Shown here piece by piece: positions 56,018 to 63,700 of a stretch of DNA of 64,000 nucleotides (position 1 is its first letter; the number at the start of each line of letters is the position of its first letter). Under the pieces are notes generated by a model. That model was not told where the DNA came from. It did no database searches and was given only the letters and a program-made list of their open reading frames with translations. The translations under genes and the position numbers were made by a program. The stretch is from Qipengyuania profundimaris (lineage in GTDB: Bacteria > Pseudomonadota > Alphaproteobacteria > Sphingomonadales > Sphingomonadaceae): the NCBI RefSeq assembly GCF_030717945.1, contig NZ_JAVAIM010000001.1:2045131-2109130 (forward strand), read 5' to 3'.

Positions 56018-57058
56018 ATGATGGGCGAGATCGTGCCGGTTGTGTTGTGTGGCGGGAGCGGGACGAGGCTCTGGCCGCGCAGCCGCGCGACGCGGCCCAA
56101 GCCGTTCATTCCATTGATCGGAGAGAATACGCTTTATCAGGCGACCATTGAGCGGTGCTCCGATCGCAGCGTCTTCGGCGCGCCGATCGTGGTGGTGGGC
56201 GAAAAGCATCTCGAATTCGCGCGACCCCAAGCGGCTGCAATTGCGCGCGACGCCCATTTCATCGTCGAGCCCATGGGCCGCAACACGGCGCCTGCGATCG
56301 CGCTGGCGGCGCATGCGCTGGACCCGGACAAGATCATGCTGGTTTGCCCCAGCGACCATCACATTCGCGACACGGACGCGTTCGTCGCAGCGGCACAGTC
56401 CGCAGCCGACCTTGCAGCGCAGGATTGGCTGGTTTCCTTCGGCATCGAGGCGACATCGCCGGAAACCGGCTATGGCTATATCCGCCGCGGCGAGGCGCTG
56501 GCAGGTGGATTCCGCGTCCACAGCTTTGTGGAGAAGCCGGACCACGACACGGCGATGAAGTTCCTGGCGCAGGGCGACTATGCTTGGAACGGCGGCATAT
56601 TCGCCTTTCGCGCAGGCCAATTCCTAGCCGAGTTGGAGCGGCATCGTCCGGAGCTCGCCGAGCAGACGAAGGCGGCCTTCGAAGCGCGCACCATCGATGG
56701 CGATGCCTTGCGGCCCGATGCGGACCTGTTCGCCGCGATCGACGGCGAGTCGGTGGACTATGCAGTCATGGAAAACACCGAGCGCGCCGCGATGGTCGAT
56801 GCCGCGATGGGCTGGTCGGACATTGGAAACTGGGACGCGCTGCTGCAAAAGCGCGACGCCGACAACGCGGCGAACGTGGTCATCGGCAATGGCGAGATCA
56901 TCGGAGCGAGTGGAACGATGATCGACAGCGACGGGCCCCATGTGACGGTCGTTGGAGCGGACAATATCGTGGTCGTTGTCGATGGGGAAGATATCCTGGT
57001 CACGACCCGAGCTGCCGTCCAGCGCGTGGGAGAAGCCAGCCGATGCAGGGCCCAGTGA
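56018..57058 (+). CDS. manC: mannose-1-phosphate guanylyltransferase
   Basis: 346 residues (ATG 56018 or 56021). Nucleotidyltransferase signature VVLCGGSGTRLWPRSR, then KPFIPLIG, EPMGRNTAPAIALAA, SDHHI, VEKPD and WNGGIFAF. Makes GDP-mannose from mannose-1-phosphate. Shorter than the two-domain (isomerase-fused) form: the isomerase is separate (next gene, overlapping by 16 bases). Supplies the polysaccharide loci. Confidence 0.94.
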   Translation: MMGEIVPVVLCGGSGTRLWPRSRATRPKPFIPLIGENTLYQATIERCSDRSVFGAPIVVVGEKHLEFARPQAAAIARDAHFIVEPMGRNTAPAIALAAHALDPDKIMLVCPSDHHIRDTDAFVAAAQSAADLAAQDWLVSFGIEATSPETGYGYIRRGEALAGGFRVHSFVEKPDHDTAMKFLAQGDYAWNGGIFAFRAGQFLAELERHRPELAEQTKAAFEARTIDGDALRPDADLFAAIDGESVDYAVMENTERAAMVDAAMGWSDIGNWDALLQKRDADNAANVVIGNGEIIGASGTMIDSDGPHVTVVGADNIVVVVDGEDILVTTRAAVQRVGEASRCRAQ

Positions 57059-57855
57059 TCCGCAAGCTGCCACGCCGCTTCGTCGACAAGGTCTGGGGCG
57101 TGGACCAGCTGCCCACCCCCTTCCCCCATCCCTCCGAAGATCGCATCGGGGAGGTCTGGTTCGACCCGCCGCAGGAGCTGCCGCAACTGCTGGTCAAATA
57201 TATCTTCACCAGCGAACGCCTGTCGGTTCAGGCCCATCCGGACGACGATCAGGCCGAAGCCATGGGTTATGGCAGAGCGGGCAAAAGCGAATGCTGGGTC
57301 ATTCTCGACGCCGAACCGGGCGCCACGATCGCTGTCGGCTTCCATCGGGAGATTGCGCCCGAAGTCCTGCGCGAGGCTGCTCTGGACGGCTCGATCGTCG
57401 AGCATCTTGTCTGGCACGAGGTCGAGGCCGGAGACGCCTTCTACATTCCCGCAGGAACGGTGCATGCGATCGGCGGCGGTGTTTCGCTGATCGAAGTACA
57501 GCAAAACAGCGATGTGACGTTCCGCCTGTTCGACTATGGCCGCCCGCGCGAATTGCATCTCGATGACGGCATGCAAATTGCGGATACCGGGCCTTATCCA
57601 GCGTCTCTTCGCCGGAAAATTGAGGGCGATGCTGGCCTGCTGGTCGACGGACCGCATTTTCGCCTTTTCCATACTAGAGGTGCGAACCGCCCCGCCGAGC
57701 TCGATCATGGCGAAGCGCTCGTCGTTCCGTTTTCAGACGAAGTACTCCTCGGCGGGCAAAGTCTCGATTGCGGAGAATGTGCACTCGTTTCGGACTTGGC
57801 GGAAGCTGGGTTCGACGGAACCGGCGTAGCGCTGATTGCCCAGCCGTCGCGATAG
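57043..57855 (+). CDS. manA: class I mannose-6-phosphate isomerase
   Basis: 270 residues from ATG 57043, overlapping manC by 16 bases. Cupin fold with QAHPDDDQAE (zinc ligands), ECWVIL, PAGTVHAIGGGVSLIEVQQNSDVTFRL. Shorter than E. coli ManA (391). Fructose-6-phosphate to mannose-6-phosphate; with manC gives the start and end of GDP-mannose synthesis (a phosphomannomutase is not in the window). Confidence 0.92.
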   Translation: MQGPVIRKLPRRFVDKVWGVDQLPTPFPHPSEDRIGEVWFDPPQELPQLLVKYIFTSERLSVQAHPDDDQAEAMGYGRAGKSECWVILDAEPGATIAVGFHREIAPEVLREAALDGSIVEHLVWHEVEAGDAFYIPAGTVHAIGGGVSLIEVQQNSDVTFRLFDYGRPRELHLDDGMQIADTGPYPASLRRKIEGDAGLLVDGPHFRLFHTRGANRPAELDHGEALVVPFSDEVLLGGQSLDCGECALVSDLAEAGFDGTGVALIAQPSR

Positions 57856-57913
57856 GGCGGACGAACTGCCCCAATTCTGCGCTGGACGACGCGCATTTTG
57901 CTGCTGCCGCTAT

Positions 57914-57941
57914 CTTGAAAGCGCGGTCCAAAACCCCATTT
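57914..57941 (+). promoter_or_regulatory. RpoH (sigma-32) type promoter
   Basis: CTTGAAA (57914-57920), 13-base gap, CCCCATTT (57934-57941). This is close to the heat-shock consensus (CTTGAAA-N12-14-CCCCATnT) and lies in an intergenic region, upstream of the putative sRNA. Confidence 0.75.
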
Positions 57942-57947
57942 CTAGTG

Positions 57948-58050
57948 CGTCGGGCAGTGTTCCCCTCATAGCCTGCCCGATTGGTGCACGCGAGTGCACC
58001 TCCTCCCTGAACCTTGGCCACCCCGTGCACTTCACGCGGGGTGGTTTTTT
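57948..58050 (+). ncRNA. putative CcsR/cuckoo-type stress sRNA
   Basis: About 103 bases from the inferred start (6-8 bases after the -10) to the end of a T6 tract. Hairpin 1: 8-bp stem TCGGGCAG/CTGCCCGA (57950-57957, 57973-57980) with a 15-base loop holding TTCCCC. Hairpin 2: 7-bp stem GGTGCAC/GTGCACC (57983-57989, 57994-58000) with a GCGA tetraloop. Then an unpaired stretch with CCTCCTCCC (57999-58007), complementary to Shine-Dalgarno sequences, then the terminator hairpin. CcsR RNAs of Rhodobacter have CCUCCUCCC motifs and RpoH promoters, but usually in hairpin loops, and are cotranscribed with a DUF1127 gene that is missing here. Confidence 0.6.
58018..58050 (+). terminator. rho-independent terminator of the putative sRNA
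   Basis: Stem CCACCCCG (58018-58025) with CGGGGTGG (58037-58044), 11-base loop, then T6 (58045-58050). The strongest plus-strand terminator in this region. Confidence 0.9.
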
Positions 58051-58990
58051 ATTCCGCAGCGTCTCGCAGATCCGGTCTGAGATCGTGCGAAATCTGAGCG
58101 TTCAGACAGATGACGAGCTGCGCAACCAGGTTCACAATGGTACCCATCCGCGGCGTAGCCGAGGTCAGCGTGTGGTCGAGATAGGCCGAGCGGCAGATCT
58201 CTAGTTGCAGCCCGAATATCCCGCCCATCGGCCTCGCATGCCGATCCAGTATATAACCGCCCGCATAGGGGCTGTTGCGCTCTGCAACTCGGCCCCGCCT
58301 TTCGAGAAATTCAACGGCAGCGGTCGAAATGCTGTTGGGCGCCGAAGCTCCGAAACGGTCTCCTACGACGAATTCGACCTGCCTGTTTTGGCGCTTCGTC
58401 GGTGCTAAGGGCGGCATCGAATGAAGGTCTAAAAGAAATGCCACACCGAACTTGTCACGTAGTGACTGCAGCATACGATTTAACGTATGGTGATAGGGAG
58501 TATGTACCCGCCCAACGCGTTGCTCCAGTTCCTTGCGCGAGAGCGGAGCTTTCCATATCTCACCGGTTCTGAGGAGCCGCCGTGGCACCAGGCCCAACCC
58601 CGCCCGCGCGCGACGATTTGCAGCATTGCCGATACGGCGGTCGGGTTTGCTACCCGAGACCATGTCCCAGTCGATGTCCTCGGGATCCCGATTGAGATCG
58701 ATCAGCGCGCGCGGGGCGTAAGCAATCAGCGCCGCGGCACCGGTGCGGATCGACACCGCTTTGGCAATCTGATCGACCAGCCGATCCTCGAGTTTGAGCG
58801 AAACCGAATGCGGAGTTCGCATCTTCTCCCAGATATCGGTCGAATAATGCCGTCCACCATGTGGCGCGGCAATCAAGAACGGGATTTCCGCGTCGGCAAC
58901 ATCCGACATGCGAAAGGCAGGGGCGTCCGAATTAGGGATGGACCCGCCCTCCATGGAGAGCGGGTCCCGAGTATCATCGCCAGCAGACAT
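58049..58990 (-). CDS. N-formylglutamate amidohydrolase family protein
   Basis: 313 residues from ATG 58990 with AGAAAGA 5 bases upstream; ATG 59017 is an alternative. AAPHGG near the N-terminus, DLNRDPEDID, DLHSMPP and GYILDRH are family motifs (metal and substrate site). The family includes HutG (histidine degradation, last step) but no hut genes are here; other members act on unrelated substrates. Its stop lies at the tail of the sRNA terminator, converging on it. Confidence 0.88.
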   Translation of the reverse strand: MSAGDDTRDPLSMEGGSIPNSDAPAFRMSDVADAEIPFLIAAPHGGRHYSTDIWEKMRTPHSVSLKLEDRLVDQIAKAVSIRTGAAALIAYAPRALIDLNRDPEDIDWDMVSGSKPDRRIGNAANRRARAGLGLVPRRLLRTGEIWKAPLSRKELEQRVGRVHTPYHHTLNRMLQSLRDKFGVAFLLDLHSMPPLAPTKRQNRQVEFVVGDRFGASAPNSISTAAVEFLERRGRVAERNSPYAGGYILDRHARPMGGIFGLQLEICRSAYLDHTLTSATPRMGTIVNLVAQLVICLNAQISHDLRPDLRDAAE

Positions 58991-59075
58991 ATCGTCTTTC
59001 TGCCGGATCGGGATCAAATGTCAAAACACTCCAACCCCGAAAACCGGCAGAAACAGGATTATTGACCCGTGCCGG

Positions 59076-61652
59076 TCAGGCGAAAATGAACTCCGGCATC
59101 GCCGCCAAATTGTAATCCTGCTTGATGTCGGCAAGGCCGGCGTTCGCCGCACCGCTTTCGGTAAAGAAGTCGGCATTCGTCAGCGCAAGACCGGCAGACA
59201 ACTGCGCGACCAGTTTCTGCTCCGCCCCACCGGCACCATCCGAATCATAGAACAGTTCGCCGGTATTGTTGTTGTAGATGATACGATCGTTGGCATCCTG
59301 CGCACTATTCCCGATCCGGAATGCGCCAGCTGCCAGCACACCGGCATTCAGAGCGCCAAATATCGAGCCATCGAAAACGATCGTATCGTCCGCCACCGAG
59401 AAGTCGGTGATGGTGTCGGCATTGCCCGTGCCCATCGCGATGAATGCGAATTCATCGGCGCCGGTGCCGCCGGTCACGATATCGTTTCCGGCCCCTCCGG
59501 TAAGACGGTCCGCTCCCGCGCCGCCGCCGAGATTGTCGCTCCCGTTGCCGCCGCGAAGGAAGTCGTTTCCGCTTCCGCCCCTGAGCAGATCGTCGCCGGT
59601 TCCGCCGATGACGACATCGTTCCCGCCACCGCCGAGCACATTGTCATTGCCGTCGTTGCCGTCGAGACGGTCATCACCCTCGTCCCCTTCCAGTCGGTCG
59701 TCTTGCGCGCCACCGGACAAGAAGTCGGCGCCGTTTCCTCCGTAGAGGAAATCCTGACCCGTGCCGCCATAAAGGGTGTCATCACCAGCGCCGCCATAAA
59801 TGGCATCGGTTCCCTGGCCGCCCGACAGAGTGTCGGTTCCGAAACCGCCGCGCATGGTGTCGCGGCCATCGCCGCCATCGACGGTGTCATTGCCGTAACC
59901 GGCGAAGATGAGATCGTCCCCGACACCGCCATTCAGCGTGTCGTCGCCATAGTTGCCGATGACGACATCGTTCCCCGACCCACCATAAGCGGAGTCGGCA
60001 TCGTTCCCACCGTAGAGGTAATCCCGATCGTCACCGCCGAACAGGCTATCGTTGCCGCCGTTGCCGTAGAGCGAATCCGATCCGGCCTGGCCGTAGATCG
60101 TATCGTCTCCTCCACGGCCGTTGACGGTATCATTACCGTCGTTGCCCTGAATGCCGTTATTCGCTTGGTTACCGTCGATCGTATCCGCACCGGAACCGCC
60201 GAATGCATTCTCGATCACGGTGCCCCTTCCGATCACGACATTGCCGGTCTCACCGCCGATGTTCATGAAGGTCTCGGGATTGAGGTTGATGACCTGGTCC
60301 TGGGTAAACCCACTGTAGTCCAGCGTGTCGTTACCGCCGCTGTCCACGATCGTATAGGCGATACTTACGAACTGCGTCGCATCGTGGATGTCGCGGTCCG
60401 ACGTGCTGTTGAAACCGTAAACGGTATTGCCCAGCCGCGTGGAGGACGAAAGGCCGTAGAGTGCTTCCACAGCAGCAATATCGCCAGCCATCGGCGTAAG
60501 GACGAAGTTGTAGTCGAACCCCTGGTTCGCGAAGTAGGTGTTCTCGTTCTGCGAGAAATACGACATGATCGTGGTCGCCCAGGAGTCATTCGCGTAGCTC
60601 GCGTCGTTGGGATAACCGGCGGAACCATTGTAGTTGCCCCCGTGGCCGAGGCCCAGGGCGTGGCCGATTTCATGAATGTAGGTCTGAAACGAATAGGAGT
60701 TCAGGCCGGCCCCATAGTTTTCGATCCAGTCGAGCGACACATTGACGGTAGAACTGCTGATCGTGCCACCGCTCACACTTGAGAAAGCGTAAGCACCTGA
60801 ATCCGAATCCTGGAACGTAATTTCCGCAACGCCGCCGACCTCGACGAACTGGATGCCGGTGGCATCCGTCCACGTTTCCAGAGCAGCCCGGGCCAGGAAC
60901 TGACCGTCCGCCGAAAGCTCGGTGATATTGACAGTGATCGATCCGTCCGCGCCGACATCCCATGAGCGTGCGCTGCCGCCCCAATAGGTCTGCGTAAGCT
61001 GCACTGCGATTTCATCGTAGGTATAGACATCCAGCGGCTCGGGCGGGACGCCCTCGTCCACCGTTAGGGTATATTCGCCGGTATAACTGCTGAGATAGGA
61101 ATCGACTTCGATATAATACGTGCCCGCACCCGTCGCGGTGAAGGTCAGGGCAGAATTGAGCCCGTCGGCATCGTCATTGAATGCCACGATATTGCCGGAA
61201 GAATCGCGCACTCGCAGATAGGTATCCCCGACTGGGTTGGCACCCGAACCGAACAGCGAGATGTCGATCGTCTGACCGGCCGTCAGCGTGATGGCAACCC
61301 AGTCCGTGTCACCGACCGTCTCGAGTTCGCTGGTCAGCGACCCACCAACCGTGATCGTCGCCGTGGTCGAAGTATCGCCGGCAATATCGCCTGCGACGAA
61401 GACGGGCTCATCGCCTGCGGGAGTGGGACCAGTCGCTTTCTCGTCGGAACCACAGCACGAACTGCAGCTGCATGCCTGGCTGTGCGTAATCTCGAAAGTC
61501 GGTGCGGGATCGCTCGACAGGGCGAACAGGCTCGCGCCACTTGAAAGGAAACCCCCGCTATCGTGCTCGCTAACCATGTTCGCGAGCCGGATCTGCGCCG
61601 ACTCCGCCATGCGCGCGCCAACCCACTGATTAAAGTAAAAATCCTGGTACAT
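59076..61652 (-). CDS. serralysin-type RTX metalloprotease (M10B) with PPC domain
   Basis: 858 residues from ATG 61652 (GGAAGGGA 7 bases upstream). No Sec signal. Order: short N-terminal part with a CSCSSCC cluster (residues 61-67), PPC domain (about 85-200), metzincin catalytic domain with HEIGHALGLGH (327-337) and Met-turn MSYF (363), then RTX calcium-binding GGxGxDxL repeats (about 480-750), then a C-terminal region that ends EFIFA. Secreted by type I secretion by analogy. No TolC/ABC/MFP genes are adjacent in the window. Confidence 0.92.
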   Translation of the reverse strand: MYQDFYFNQWVGARMAESAQIRLANMVSEHDSGGFLSSGASLFALSSDPAPTFEITHSQACSCSSCCGSDEKATGPTPAGDEPVFVAGDIAGDTSTTATITVGGSLTSELETVGDTDWVAITLTAGQTIDISLFGSGANPVGDTYLRVRDSSGNIVAFNDDADGLNSALTFTATGAGTYYIEVDSYLSSYTGEYTLTVDEGVPPEPLDVYTYDEIAVQLTQTYWGGSARSWDVGADGSITVNITELSADGQFLARAALETWTDATGIQFVEVGGVAEITFQDSDSGAYAFSSVSGGTISSSTVNVSLDWIENYGAGLNSYSFQTYIHEIGHALGLGHGGNYNGSAGYPNDASYANDSWATTIMSYFSQNENTYFANQGFDYNFVLTPMAGDIAAVEALYGLSSSTRLGNTVYGFNSTSDRDIHDATQFVSIAYTIVDSGGNDTLDYSGFTQDQVINLNPETFMNIGGETGNVVIGRGTVIENAFGGSGADTIDGNQANNGIQGNDGNDTVNGRGGDDTIYGQAGSDSLYGNGGNDSLFGGDDRDYLYGGNDADSAYGGSGNDVVIGNYGDDTLNGGVGDDLIFAGYGNDTVDGGDGRDTMRGGFGTDTLSGGQGTDAIYGGAGDDTLYGGTGQDFLYGGNGADFLSGGAQDDRLEGDEGDDRLDGNDGNDNVLGGGGNDVVIGGTGDDLLRGGSGNDFLRGGNGSDNLGGGAGADRLTGGAGNDIVTGGTGADEFAFIAMGTGNADTITDFSVADDTIVFDGSIFGALNAGVLAAGAFRIGNSAQDANDRIIYNNNTGELFYDSDGAGGAEQKLVAQLSAGLALTNADFFTESGAANAGLADIKQDYNLAAMPEFIFA

Positions 61653-61943
61653 TCGTCGATCCCTTCCACTTCACTGCCAAGTCAAACGGCTCTGGCAGAG
61701 GCGTGCATACCCGGTGGCAAATTCCATCCGTTGACTCGTGAATTCCGAGCACGGGAATCAGACCAACCCCTCCTGATAGGCAAGCGATAGCACAAACTCG
61801 GCAAAGAGAAATTGTACAGAAACGCTTAGCAAGTGATGAATGCGAGAAAGATCATTTCTTTACTCGACCGGCAGCTTCTGTCGCAGGGTGACACGTCCGC
61901 CCGTTTACATGTTTTTTTAAGCGCTCGCGTGCTACGAGAAGGT

Positions 61944-62333
61944 ATGAGCGGAAATTCAGCACAGACCATCCTTCTAGCCGAAGACGACGACGCGATGCGC
62001 GTCTATCTCGAACGCGCACTCGTCAATGCAGGATACGCGGTCGACGCAGTGGATCGCGGCACGTCGGCCGTGCCGCTGCTGGAAGACAAGTCTTACGACC
62101 TGCTCCTGTCGGACATCGTGATGCCGGAAATGGACGGTATCGAACTTGCCCAGCGCTGCAACGAGATCAGCCCCGATACGAAAGTGATGTTCATCACCGG
62201 TTTCGCCGCCGTGACGCTGAAGGCAAGCCGCGAGCAGCCGCACGCGAAGGTGCTGTCGAAACCCTTTCACCTGCGCGATCTCGTGCTCGAAGTGGAACGC
62301 GTTCTCGAGGAAAAAGTCAGCGCGCAAATTTAA
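61944..62333 (+). CDS. cpdR: CpdR-like single-domain response regulator
   Basis: 129 residues from ATG 61944; an extended frame from 61833 is less likely as AGAAGG lies just before ATG 61944. Receiver domain only: LLAEDDDAMR (acidic pocket), DLLLSDIVMPEMDG (phosphoacceptor Asp), FITGFAAV, KVLSKPFHLRDLV. These match CpdR of Caulobacter closely, which controls ClpXP-mediated proteolysis (including CtrA turnover) through the CckA-ChpT relay. The 291 bases upstream hold no gene I can identify. The tRNA-Val follows. Confidence 0.92.
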   Translation: MSGNSAQTILLAEDDDAMRVYLERALVNAGYAVDAVDRGTSAVPLLEDKSYDLLLSDIVMPEMDGIELAQRCNEISPDTKVMFITGFAAVTLKASREQPHAKVLSKPFHLRDLVLEVERVLEEKVSAQI

Positions 62334-62346
62334 GCGGCCATAAGCC

Positions 62347-62375
62347 TTGCGCGGGTGTTTCAGGCTCGCTAAAGG
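62347..62375 (+). promoter_or_regulatory. possible promoter of tRNA-Val
   Basis: TTGCGC, 17-base spacer, TAAAGG, about 36 bases before the tRNA 5' end. An inverted repeat CTGCCT/AGGCAG follows. Weak match. Confidence 0.35.
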
Positions 62376-62410
62376 GCGCGCCTGCCTTGCGAGGCAGCAC
62401 GCTGATGGTG

Positions 62411-62485
62411 TGGGCGTATAGCTCAGTGGTAGAGCACTATGTTGACATCGTAGGGGTCCCAAGTTCGAACCTTGGTACGCCCACC
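62411..62485 (+). tRNA. tRNA-Val (anticodon GAC)
   Basis: 75 bases including an encoded CCA. Acceptor GGGCGTA/TACGCCC, D arm TAGCTCAGTGGTAGAG, anticodon arm CTATG-TTGACAT-CGTAG giving GAC, T arm with GTTCGAA. It reads GUC/GUU codons. Confidence 0.97.
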
Positions 62486-62539
62486 ATCGCAAACCCGACT
62501 TCCTGAATTTTGTGTCAGTTCATCTTTCCTGCAGGTGTC

Positions 62540-63700
62540 ATGCTGTCTGATCAACAAATGACCATTCAGGATCTTCAGACCGGACGGCGAGCATTCCTCA
62601 TCGGCGCGAGCTCGCTCATGGGAGGGTTGCTCGTGCCCGGAACGGCTCTTGCGCGCGAACGCCGATCTACATCTCAATTCGGCTCCGATCACACAGCCCT
62701 ACAGGCTGCTTTCGACTGGGCACATGCCACAGACGGCGAGCTGGTTCTGAACAACGACATTACGGTTCGCGGGACTGTCTTCATGGGCTCGCTCACGCTG
62801 CTCGATGGTGGCGGCCGGATCATGATCCGCGGTGACCGGGCTTTCTCCATCGAAAAACGCGCGGGTCGCTGGTCGAAGCGCGGCGCGATACTGATGCGAT
62901 CGGCCAGAGGAAATTCGCTTTATACGGACCCGCTGGAAACCAGCTACGATGTCGATATCGGCCCCGGCGTCCGCGTGGAATTCGTTCGCTCCAGCCCGAC
63001 TGCGCCCGAAGCCCCGTTCCTCTTCACCGGTTTGAGCCATCTGTCGCGGATCGCGATGGAGTTCGCCGGCTTTTCCAAGGACGGCAATGTTTGCAACGGT
63101 CCGGACTTCTATTTCTACAATCGAGCCGCGATAGCAGGCAATTACCGCCTGACGTTCGATACCAGCACGGCGATCGGGGGCTTCTGGTTCCGTGACGTGG
63201 ACGAACAGCGCCTCGGACCCGAATTCCGTTCGGATTTCCAATTCGCAAACCCGCAATTCGCGAAGACTGGTGGGGAGGACGAATGCGTCGCGATCTATAC
63301 GCTGCGCCGGGCCCCCGGGCATATTCGCGCGCGGGGCTCGCTGACGGTGAGCCAGTCGAATGGACTCGGCTTTTCAATCCTCAACAACTCGGGCGCGTCC
63401 GACCAGAACTTCGACATCGAGCTCACGCAAGTCCGCGTACAGAGCACCACGAAACCGAAGCAACCGGTCTTCAAGATCAGGGACTCGGCACCGCGAATCG
63501 ACAGGATCGAAGCGGTGTTCGTAGGCGCGGAAAAGGCGGACGAGACCGCTTACGTTTTGCGCTGCATCCGGCGCAGCAAGGAGGGCAATGTGCCGCGCAT
63601 CGGAGAGGCCTTGCTGGTCAACGAGAGCACAGGCAATTTCAGGCCGATCGGCCTTGACGGTGAATGCTCGATCGGACGGATGCGGACTATCGGGCTTTAG
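62540..63700 (+). CDS. Tat-exported beta-helix-like protein of unknown function
   Basis: 386 residues from ATG 62540 (AGGTG 3 bases upstream); ATG 62558 is an alternative. Twin-arginine signal GRRAFLIGASSLMGG...ALA. The rest resembles a right-handed parallel beta-helix (pectate-lyase-like) protein: TVRGTVFMGSLTLLDGGGRIMIRG, then repeated beta-turn strands. No catalytic residues can be named. Next to a glycosyltransferase gene, so a polysaccharide lyase or binding protein is possible (inference). Confidence 0.75.
   Translation: MLSDQQMTIQDLQTGRRAFLIGASSLMGGLLVPGTALARERRSTSQFGSDHTALQAAFDWAHATDGELVLNNDITVRGTVFMGSLTLLDGGGRIMIRGDRAFSIEKRAGRWSKRGAILMRSARGNSLYTDPLETSYDVDIGPGVRVEFVRSSPTAPEAPFLFTGLSHLSRIAMEFAGFSKDGNVCNGPDFYFYNRAAIAGNYRLTFDTSTAIGGFWFRDVDEQRLGPEFRSDFQFANPQFAKTGGEDECVAIYTLRRAPGHIRARGSLTVSQSNGLGFSILNNSGASDQNFDIELTQVRVQSTTKPKQPVFKIRDSAPRIDRIEAVFVGAEKADETAYVLRCIRRSKEGNVPRIGEALLVNESTGNFRPIGLDGECSIGRMRTIGL

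Noticed and set aside
57856..57913. Weak hairpin directly after manA as a terminator
   Set aside because: Short stem with a G-U pair and no U run; not counted.
59460..60210. Tandem repeats that could be taken for a CRISPR array
   Set aside because: Periodic units of 27 bases or so encode nine-residue RTX repeats in frame; there are no unique spacers of constant length.
58908..60782. 624-residue plus-strand frame opposite the RTX protease
   Set aside because: Its repeated pattern is the complement of the RTX glycine/aspartate repeats; the minus strand has the metzincin and RTX motifs.
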